In this document: positions 54,759 through 64,000 of the stretch, piece by piece
Position numbering within the stretch: the first letter of the stretch is position 1
Layout: each line of letters starts with the position of its first letter
Source of the DNA: Selaginella moellendorffii
Taxonomy: Eukaryota; Streptophyta; Lycopodiopsida; Selaginellales; Selaginellaceae
Direction: 5' to 3'
Length of the DNA stretch: 64,000 bases
Assembly: GCF_000143415.4 (NCBI RefSeq)
Contig: NW_003314287.1
Span: 751,160-815,159, forward strand
Notes under the pieces: generated by a model
Told to the model about the DNA's origin: nothing
Databases searched by the model: none
The model's input: only the letters and a program-made list of their open reading frames with translations
Position numbers and translations under genes: made by a program

Positions 54759-57700
54759 TTAAGTTGATTCACAAGATGGGTAACCTTTCCAATTAACTAA
54801 ATATTCTTTGGTTTGACCACCACGTGCCTTATGAGACAAAAGAATAGCCTCAACCTCATACTCTGGTTCACCATCAATAGCATCTAGAGCTGGACAAATA
54901 TCCCTTGAGTGGCCAGAATCCTCACAATATGGGGCTAGTAAACTGACATGAAACACAACATGAAATTTAGACATCTTGTGTGGAATATCCAACTGATAGA
55001 ATATATCACCAAGTCATTTCAACACCCGATAGAGTCCAACATATCTTAGTAACAACTTCTGAGACAAAGATCCCTTAATGTTCAAGTTCCAGAAAGATAG
55101 CCACACCTGATCTCCCACTTGATAGAATACATCCCGATGATGCTAATCTTTATCACGTCGATACCTATCCTAAGCTTTGCCCATCACCTCAGTAGCTCTA
55201 GACTAACCTTAGCATAGCTGCTCTGCATAAGTCTCAACGGCCAAGACAAACACTTTGGACATTGGTTTTGATACAAAAATCTATTGAGGAAACCCATGAG
55301 CATTCCCTTGCAGCATCTCCCAAGGAGAATAGCCAATATTACTTCCAAATGTGTTGTTATAACAAATTTCTGTTGTGTCCAAATGCTCAACCTAGTCGCG
55401 TTGGTCCACCGTGACATAGTACTAAAAATATTCCTTTACTTGAGCATTCACACATTCGGTTTGCCCATCGGTTTAAGGATGATAAGTTGTACTAAACTTC
55501 AACTTGGTACTGAACAATTGGAATAGTGTGCCCAAAACCTCCCTCTAAATCTTGAATCTCTATCGGAGATCATCAGTTCAAGAAGACCACGAACCCGCAC
55601 TACTTCATGGAAAAAGAGCTTTGCTACTTATTTCATATTCACCGTTTCCACAATTGGAATGAAGTGTGCAATCTTTGACAATCGATTCACAACCACCATC
55701 AAAGTATTATAACTATTAGGCTTCAGCAAGCAAGTGATGAAATCAAGTGTCACACTTTGAAACAGCCATATTGGTGTAGGAATGCACTACAACTTTCTAT
55801 TCTGCTTCTCAGTTCTGCGCTTACATTGCTGGCATATAGGGTAGGAATGAATATAGTTTGCAACATCAACTTCCATTTTAGACTAGAAAAATCCTATTTT
55901 CAATGAAGCAAGAGTCTTGTCCTACTATTAGAACATTATGATATTCCCGTAGAAACAACAACTGTAGATCCTTAGAGGGAAGATACAATCTTTCTTGCTT
56001 ATAGAATATAAGCCTATCCCGATTTGAGAAGTAAAGCTTTGCATTGGTGCGGCTAGCAACTTTTGCTACTTCACTACCGGGGTTCTGCTTTGACAACCCT
56101 ACATAGTGCAAGATTGCCTTTGCCAATAGATCACTTCTATATGAAGCCTAAACATCCTCCAACCAGTCAAAACTAATTGCTGATAATGCCCGGAATTGAG
56201 AATGACAACTCAATGCATCCAAAACAATATTATCTTTACCACGTTTATATATGATTTCAATATCATATCTAGTGAGCTTCTCTTGCCAACAAACTTGCTT
56301 TAGCATAAGCTTAGGCTGCATAACAAAGTAACTTAGTGTGTTACTATCTGTATAAACCTTGGTATGTCCACCCAAATAGTGTCTCCAGTGTTCCAATGTT
56401 AACACTATAGCAAACGCACTTTCTTGTGCGTTGACCATCTTCATTGTGTTTCATCCAATTTCTTAGAATAGAATGCAATGGGACAACCATGTTGCCTTAG
56501 CGTTACACCAACCGTTTTATCACAATCTTGCTATAATATAGCACCAATAGCATAGCCAAATGCATCACAATGCACTTCAAAGGGTTTATCAACATCTGGA
56601 ATCCTAAGAATAAAAACCATAATCAAGATCTCTTTCAACCGTACAAAAGCACACTGACAAGCTAGTGTCTAATGAAATGGTATACTACTCTTCATTAACT
56701 TAGTCAACAGAAGAGCAATTCTTGCAAAATTGTGGACAAACTTGTGATAGTATCCCGCCAAATCGAGAAAGGAACGAACATCTGATACAGTGGTCGAAAC
56801 TTCCCAGAACTTCACCGCTTCCACCTTTTTTGGATCCACCTCAATTATGCCACCACCAACTATATGTCCAAGAAAGTTCATGTGCAATTGTCCAAAAGCA
56901 CATTTACTTTCCTTAGAATATAGTTTGTGTTCACGCAATTTCTAAAACACCAACTCCAAGTGTTTCAAATGATCCTCCAACGTTTCATTGAAGACTAGAA
57001 CATTGTCGATCTATAGGACAACAAATGTGTCTAAATAATCTCCAAATATTCTATCCATCATAGTGCTGAACATTGCCGGAGCATTGCATAACCCAAGTGG
57101 CATGACAAGGAACTCATAAGATCTGTACCAAGTCTTAAAGACTGTCTTCTCCACATCCTGATCTGCTACCCATATCTGATGATACCCAAACCACAAATCA
57201 AGCTGCATAAAATACTTAGCCTTTAAGAGTTGGTCAAACAAGTCATCTATGTGAGGCAAAGGATAATTATTTTTTACCGTGATTTTGTTAAGTGTCCAAT
57301 AGTCAATACACATCTTTGTGGTTCCATCCTTTTTCATAACAAAAAAAACTAGTGCTTCATAAGGTGACTTGCTTTGTTAGATATGACCTTTGTCAAAAAA
57401 CTCTGTGAGTTCCTTCTTAAATTCAACCATCTCCTTGACATTCAAACAATATAGAGCTTTTGTAGGTGGTGTAAAACCCAGAATGACCTCAATTCGATAA
57501 TTAACCTCACGGCTAGGAGGTAGCCCTAGTGGCAAATCCTCGGAAAGATATCTTGATTTTTCACCAACAACTCCAATATCTTCTTTGGTATAGGATTAAT
57601 CCCATCACTAATTTGAACTAAGTCACTAACACCCTCAACTTCCATCACTTGAACCCAAAAGGTTTGACATTCCTTCTTAGCTGCTTTTTGAGTGGCTCTC

Positions 57701-59470
57701 GCAGTAAGGAACTTTGCATCTCAATCCTTTGAGGAGCACTTTTGCAACTAGAAGGACACATCAGGACGTCCTTCTGATTTCAACGTGATGCAACTTTGTT
57801 CAGCACTATAAATCCTTTTAATATATTTGTTAAAAAAATCCATACTAAACACCAACTGAAAATTTGGTATCTTCAACACTACCAAGTCCACTCTTTCTTT
57901 CTACTTGGATATTTTTATTGGAACATCACTCACAAATTTTCTAGCTACTTGCCCATCTTCCACAAACTAGAAGTATATGGGTGCTATTTGCTCAACATTC
58001 AATCCTAATAAGTTAACTAAGTCTTTGGATATCACGCTATGTGTAACTCCTGTGTCAACCATCACTCAGATTCGGTGTCTACGGACAAATCCTACCAGAT
58101 ACATCAACGAATCAATGTTTGCATTGACTACGAGAAAAGCTCAAGGAAAGCAACGACAGTAACTCACCTCCTCTTCCTCATAATCTGCATTGACCAACTC
58201 GTCAACCCCTTCAACTTCACCACCACCGTCTTCCCTCATGACATTAACATAACACCTTGTCTTGTGCTTGTTGGGACATTTCGAGGACTTATGTCCTAAC
58301 TCTCCACAATAGAAGCAATAACCCACACTACCTGTTCCACTAGGAGCAGGTTTCGTAGGTTGCTACTGCTTGTACGCACTAGAAGGAGGAACAAAGGGCC
58401 TTGGACCAAAAGAAACTATTGGTGGTCTTCAACCACCACCACCTTTGTTAACTGTTGTTTGCAAGCCTCCAAGGCGGAACCTTCTTTCCACCCTTTGTTT
58501 CTGATCACCTTGTTAATTCCTACAATTCTTATTATTGTCTGAGGTACTAGCATATGGCTGCTGATATTGTTCCATGAGTGAGTGACTAAAGGCAACTTGC
58601 TGCACTGCCTCCTTACATTCCAGGTATGTCTTCGACTTAAACTTCAAAATCTCATTTCAAGAAAGTGAACTTAAACCCTCCAGGAAATAACTCTGAGCAT
58701 CTTCGTCACTCATATTTGCAAACATAATGTGCTTCTGAGCAAATACATTAACATAATGCATAAGGTCCCCTCGCTTTAACTGCCACAGCTCCATGCGAAG
58801 TCTCAGACCAAGATCATCCAGCAAGTATTCCTTACAGATACGAGATCACATCTTAGTCCAACTTCTAGTCTGCCCTTTTTCAGCACACACCTGGTGCCAC
58901 CAAGTTTTGGCATAATCGGTGAGAAAGGATTGCATACACGCAACTTTTGTACAATCATCTACGTATGCCACTATGAAATAATTTTCCATATCGTGGACCC
59001 AGTCTTCCAAAACCTGATAGTCTTGCATGCCTTTGAAATTGGGTGGTTTCAGAGGTTTGAATTTTGAAACTCATGCAACCAAGGGCGGTTGCAAAACTTC
59101 ATTGTTCTCAGAAGCTGAAGAGGAGTCAAGTTGCTTAGGTTTAGTTGGTTTAGCTGCCTCAGCTTCTTTCTTCCACTTCCTGTTCTCCTTCTTCAATTTG
59201 CGAACTTCCCTTTGCAAATTCTTGATCTCAACTTCCTGAGCCGTACGCTACAGCATCTAGCTCTTCCTCTTCTAACTCAGCCTTTACCTCTTCTGCAACA
59301 TATCTAGCCGGAGTTTCCTCCTCTCGATTTGCTCGTCTAGAGGTTTCAGCATCATCAACACGGTTCCTTTTCACCATCCCACTATCTACATGCATGCTTC
59401 TATCAATAACTGAATATGCATACAACGTTCTTACCGAATGGTGCAATCTCACTAATCCTACATAGGTCAC
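54759..59470 (-). pseudogene. Family 1 gypsy gag-pol, heavily decayed
   Basis: Fragments in order on the minus strand: gag start (59,400-59,230, acidic), capsid block (DYQVLEDWVHDMENYF, YAKTWWHQV; 59,030-58,850), zinc knuckle (CFYCGELGHKSSKCPNK; 58,320), protease (VDTGVTHSVISKDLV; about 58,060), reverse transcriptase ([20 protein letters not shown]; 57,337-57,011; the YxDD region is damaged), RNase H (56,440-56,150), integrase remnants (55,900-55,200, with DGQTECVNAQVKEYF uninterrupted by any intron) and a chromodomain (EYEVEAIL, YLVNWKGYP; 54,992-54,759). Many stops and frameshifts; not functional. Confidence 0.85.
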
Positions 59471-59568
59471 TTCGGATCTACTACAAAAGTCTCTGCATAT
59501 GCAACTTGAGTCAGAAAATCTGACAAAAGTTGGATAGGAATCACTAAGACAATTCTTCTAATACCAAA

Positions 59569-60488
59569 TGTAGCACATCTAAATTTGGAGCTAAACTCCA
59601 AGCCCATTGCGCTACAAAATGAGGGTCTGGTACAATCCTATGAGCACCAGCTCCCCGTATCTAGCACTTGCATGCAAAATGGTGTCAGATGGTGTTTGGC
59701 ACAATTTTGGCATACCGGTGGCCTAACGCGAGGAGAAGAGTACCCCACTGACTAGAGTAGTGTGGAGCTTGAGCTTAGACCCAAGCCAAATGCAAAACAA
59801 GAAGCAACACAGCTTAGCGGGAGCCAAACTAATGTCTCAAGTGGTCGAATATGCATTCTAACCACTATCTCTACTATACATTTGGAACCCCCTATAGCCC
59901 CCCCCCCAAGGAACACACGCTTTGGGCTTTTACCCTAAGCCTCCCTTAGTATCAAGAGTTAGTCACTGGGACAAGCTCAAAACTTACTAAATATGGAATG
60001 TCTTTACATTGCGAATTTGGACACGGGACGAATACCATTATGTTCAAGACAATCTCTACACTCCATAAATATGCGAAATAAGCAAATTTAGACACTTTCT
60101 ATAAATAGCACTTGAGCCCGAAATGAGACTAACCCAAAGGGCATGATAGCGAGGGTGTTTGGCAAACATAGTAAGCTATTATTTAGCGAATATTGAGGGA
60201 CTAGTCTCAACATTGCAGGGGTTCCCAACACTAGCAAGTGCAAACTAACAACATGAATTTTTCGTCACCGTGTCAAGTATGCTTGACTTAATAACAACTT
60301 AGGATTTCCTTCCTTAATGCCCTTCCGATGTAAGTGCACATGTGCTGACCAATTTCTCAACTATCTTGGGTGGAAACCATAAAGGGAACTAGTAGTACCG
60401 ACCTCTTGCCGTCGTGGTAGTAAGGAAAGAGTGTCCATAAGGACTGGCCGACAAGTATCTTTTGATACTCAAAGTCACATTCGCAACA
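59569..60488 (-). repeat. Family 1 5' LTR of minus-strand element
   Basis: On the minus strand it runs from TGTTGCGAATGTGAC to GATGTGCTACA, followed by the mutated primer site TTTGGTATTAGAAG. It pairs with 53,457-54,382. Confidence 0.88.
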
Positions 60489-61421
60489 ATAAAGTAGGAA
60501 CTCCTATGTGTTTCTAGCTGAGCATTCTTGGTCTGGCTCTTAGTTCTCTTTTGCTTTGTCTTACACTGGCTTGGCAAGAACCCTCAAGTATTAAGACTAT
60601 TCCCTCAATATCACTGGATAATAACTTACTGTGTTTGCCAAACACCCTCTCTATCATGCCCTTTGTGTTAGTCTCATATGGAAAGTGTCTAGATTTTCTC
60701 ATTTGGCATATCTACGGAATGTAGAGATTATTCTGAACATAATGGTGTTTGTCCCGTGTCTAAATTTGCAATCTAAGAACATTCTATATTTAGTAAGTTT
60801 TAAACTTGTTCCAAAGACTAACTCTTAGTACTAAAGGAGGCTTAGGGTGAAACCCCAAAGCATGTGTTCTTCAAGGGGGTGGGGGGTGGGCAGGGGAGAG
60901 GAGGGGTTGTGGGGAGCTTCAAATATATAATAGGGGTAGTGAGTAGGTTAGGCATAGTTGATCAATTTAAGGTATAGTCTAGCTCCTGCCTGTGTGCTTG
61001 TTTTTGTTCTACGTCTGGCTTGGGTGTAATCCCAAACTCCACACCATATTAGCTGATGGAATACCTATATCCTCGTGTTAGGCCACCGGTATGCTAAAAT
61101 AGTGCCAAACTCTATTTGGCTCCATTTTGTGTGTTGGTCCTGGCATTGAGATGTTAGATGCTCTAGGATTGTTCTAAGTTGCTATGCACTTTTGTCTCTT
61201 CGCTCTTTAGGTTGTACACTCGAAAGTCGTTCCATGCTCCAATGCTATTGCTCCTTAGCTCCATACTTAGGAGTTTGGCACCATTCCTTCATTTAGTGGC
61301 CCCAAGCCCTAAAACTTGGGTTTTGCACCACTATGGCATGTGGAATGTGGTATATAGAGGGTTAAGTTTTGCTTCATTATTATCCTATGGTAAATCACCT
61401 TAGGAAACCATATGTGCTACA

Positions 61422-64000
61422 ACCATCAACTGAGTATAATTATTTAGCTACAACCACATAGCATTGAGTAATTACAAATATAAATGAAAAGAAAAAAGAG
61501 AAAAAATGGAAAAAGCTAAAAGATATCTAAATAATGCAAAAAGCTAAATTTAAACCAAAATCACAAATCCAAACAGTCCTTAGTAACAATCAAAACTACT
61601 CCAGATTAACTCAAAAACCCTATTTTATATATAAAAGTGATTTTAAAAAAATTCAATGGCTACTAAAATCCCTACTAATATTATATATAGCTGTACGCTT
61701 GGACCTCAAAAATTTATTTACATATTACTTTTATTAAATTGTTATGTAGGACATGAAATTCAAATTAAAAATTAAAAATCTAAATATTATTTCTTTGTAT
61801 GTTATAAATCTTTAATCTAAATAAATTAAAAACATTCTTATCTCCTATTATGCAGTGCTAGAACTTAATGTATGAAGAACTGTTCAAAAGCCGAATCAAG
61901 ACCCATTTCAAAGAACTATCTCATTATAATTACCACTTCCATCCTTATTCTGGCACCATTGGAGAAGGAGACTCTTCACTTTCAACCTTATTCTGGCAGC
62001 ATTGGAGAAGGAGACTCTTCCACGTGGCGCTTATTGGTGCCATGGCCTTCTGCTTCATTGTTGTTCTATCGACAGCCATATGTCTGAAGATAGATAACTT
62101 AAGCTTGCCAAAATTGCATAGAGATAAAAACAAAGTTCAAACTAAAATTAAAAACAAAAAAGAAAGAGAAAAGGAATTAAAGCAAACAAAAAGGTGGATA
62201 ATTGTTTTCTTTCTCTCTAGCGGGGGGATCTCTATGGCCTGGCAACGAACGAAACATCTGTGGGCATATATCGCAGTGTACCTTCTGATGTGTATTGCCA
62301 ATTTTGTTGGCATTGCAGGAGACTGGCCCGGACTTGACATTGATCAAACCACCTCGGCCTTTAATTTTTTGTTTGCAAGTAGAAGGCTGGATTGGCATGT
62401 TTCCCAAACGCCAAGTCTCGGGGACGTGCCTCAACACAGTTCCTTCCTTTGATCACCAAGTGGAGGCCCATGGCAAGATTTTCCTCTAGACATTAATATT
62501 ATAGTCTGGTGCTTGTTTTCTTTCACAAGGAAGCAATTTTGCATATTTTGTATTTAATAATACTAAGTATTTTTCTTGTGGAGACAAATGCGGTCGTTTG
62601 TCACTGCCAGGGAGCGCTGGAAATATTCCGTCCCCAAAAGTTTCAGTCGTGGTCAGACGGAACAAGCAACCCAGAGGACGATTTCCAAGATTCCTTTGCG
62701 ACCCGACAATATGCGCCTCTCGGGGATGATAGACACAATGCGATTAGCTTGTTTCTTTTAATATGGTTTCGCGGAGAGAGTCAAGGTTGGAAGCAAAACA
62801 TGGGAGGATCTCTATGGAATCTGCCAGACGATTGCAAATATTTTTAAAACTATTAACGGGGATCATCGATCGCTCTGCCTTTACGTTGACATTGTCTAAA
62901 AGTGTAATCGCACAAAATCCATGCACAGCGCGTGCACTACACTCCACACACATCGCTTAACAGGGCTCTGGATGGATGAGTTCGTTAATCTATAGCACCA
63001 ACAACAGTTAAGAGAAGCTTCCCATATTATTCCTCCAGAGAATCCAAAGCTCACTCATCATGTAACAGGATGCAAGAACTTTAGGGTTCTTCGCAGCCAG
63101 CCACACTTTTTGAAGGTAAGTTTGCCTGCCACCTTATGCACGACTTGTGTAAAATCTATATTCCCGTCGATCGTGGAAGAGGTTCCCCACAGAAACAACT
63201 GCTGGTTTGCGTGGGATTCCTCTGAGAAAGCTATTGAAGAGGAATATAAAGTGGGGCTGGCTGGCCATCACTGGAGTGGTGAGCATCATCAAACTCACTA
63301 TAAGGTGTGAATTTCAATCAATCAGGCACATATATATTTATATCTATCGCGCCAAAGAGAAAAGAGTCCTAGAGAATGCTGTCTATCATGAACAATCTCT
63401 CCACAAGAGGGAAAAGGAAAGCATGGCAGGCAAAACATCCTCCAGAAACTCGAAAGAGAGGAGGGCAAGAAAGATGCCCTCCATTTATGTGGCGCACCCA
63501 AGAAAAAACGCAAACGTATCAAAAGTTCCCGGTGTAGATCATGCGTTGGATGGCCGCCATTGCGAAGTCAATGGGAGGAAGCTGAAGACGAAGAAGAAGA
63601 AGAAGAAGAAGAAGGGGAGAATCTACGGGAGAGAAGCATCTCCTGACCGCGTCCTTTGAATGTTCAAACAGGAAAAAACGAGAAAAAATCCACGCGAGTT
63701 TTGCTGGTTTCTCTCTGTTTGTTTGTTTTGGTTTGATCGATAAGCATTGCTTTGTTGATGTCCCCAAAGATGAGTAGTGTAATCCCGATTCCCATATATT
63801 CTCAGTGTTATAGAAATGGCGATAGCCTTGTTTTGATTGATCATCTTGATTTCTTACTGTTGCTTCTCCATTGTTTATGGTGTGTGTCTTTGGTTGGTGT
63901 GATCGATCAATCGCGCAGCAACGACAAACGATGTTCCAGCCAGCATGCCCCTGTGAGGAAATTGGAGAAGCATCCAAATAATAGATTCCGCCACCCAAAA
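61422..64000. other. AT-rich flank with weak ORFs only
   Basis: A plus-strand ORF at 61,868-62,452 (194 codons) contains two hydrophobic stretches (LIGAMAFCFIVVLS, LWAYIAVYLLMCIANFVGI) and a Lys-rich segment, but no recognisable family. A 43-bp tandem duplication lies at about 61,944-62,029. A short Lys/Arg-rich ORF at 63,424-63,660 (MAGKTSSRNSKERR to the stop) overlaps a (GAA)n tract. I do not call either as a gene. Confidence 0.4.
63583..63616 (+). repeat. (GAA)n microsatellite
   Basis: About ten GAA/GAC units inside the short Lys-rich ORF; likely unstable in length. Confidence 0.85.

Larger units (their letters stand above)
53457..60488 (-). mobile_element. Family 1 gypsy retrotransposon, minus strand, inserted in a family 1 LTR
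   Basis: About 7.0 kb with LTRs 59,569-60,488 (5') and 53,457-54,382 (3'), a primer site TTTGGTATTAG next to the 5' LTR and a purine tract (GGGGGGAGAG) next to the 3' LTR. Flanks are ATAAG (53,452-53,456) and ATAAA (60,489-60,493), an imperfect 5-bp duplication as expected of an old insertion. Both sides of the insertion are plus-strand LTR of the same family. Confidence 0.85.
50639..61421 (+). repeat. Family 1 3' LTR (plus), split by two later insertions
   Basis: LTR pieces: 50,639-50,647 (TGTCACAGT), 53,304-53,456 (ATCAAAAGTTACTTG to GGATATAAG) and 60,489-61,421 (ATAAAGTAGGAACTCC to TGTGCTACA). Joined, they parallel 25,759-26,825 block by block. The first gap is the hAT element, the second the minus-strand family 1 element. 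The 5-bp flanks outside the two plus-strand LTRs (CCAAG at 25,754 and ACCAT at 61,422) do not match, so the two LTRs may not come from one insertion event. Confidence 0.78.

Noticed and set aside
25759-61421. Single intact family 1 element with matching target duplications
   Set aside because: The 5-bp flanks (CCAAG versus ACCAT) do not match, so I treat the outer LTRs as same-family but not proven to be one insertion.

Overview
The window reads as nuclear DNA of a seedless vascular plant, most likely a Selaginella-type lycophyte. This is an inference from gene density, 45-70 nt introns, PLS-class PPR genes, a plant-type U2 snRNA promoter, and a gene resembling the flagellar protein MNS1, which is expected only in plants with swimming sperm. 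I ran no database search.

Bases 1-23,910 are compact genic DNA: a JMJD4-type JmjC oxygenase (3' end outside the window), a secreted subtilase, an MNS1-like coiled-coil gene, an MTR4/HEN2 exosome helicase, a U2 snRNA gene, a kinase-fold protein lacking key residues, three PPR genes (two head to head, 25 bp between start codons) and a caleosin/peroxygenase. Exon-intron models were built by hand; for JMJD4, subtilase, MNS1, MTR4, the intron-rich PPR gene and caleosin every splice phase closes and the summed exons are divisible by three. Several genes carry an AAACCCTA (telo-box) motif at or near the start codon.

Bases 23,911-61,421 are a stack of nested mobile elements. The outer layer is a plus-strand gypsy family (family 1: 5' LTR 25,759-26,825; a matching 3' LTR begins at 50,639 and ends at 61,421). 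Inside lies minus-strand family 2 gypsy material (27,951-49,387). Its gag gene is split by a 12,957-bp DNA transposon (34,584-47,540) with 24-bp perfect terminal inverted repeats and a CATT target duplication. The family 1 3' LTR is itself split by a 2.65-kb hAT element (8-bp duplication) and by a second, minus-strand family 1 element.

The 13-kb DNA transposon is the most unusual object. It encodes a DDE-like protein of the DUF7869 type (one in-frame stop), a large ParB-like-domain protein and an FCP1/NLI-type HAD phosphatase-like protein. It is studded with about 20 copies of a 22-bp palindrome (half-site ATGGCRTGWGG). Seven of the eight introns I can place in the ParB-like gene, some only 34-54 nt long, contain one copy, usually 4-11 nt before the acceptor. 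I did not see the palindrome outside the element. 

Bases 61,422-64,000 are AT-rich with only weak ORFs.
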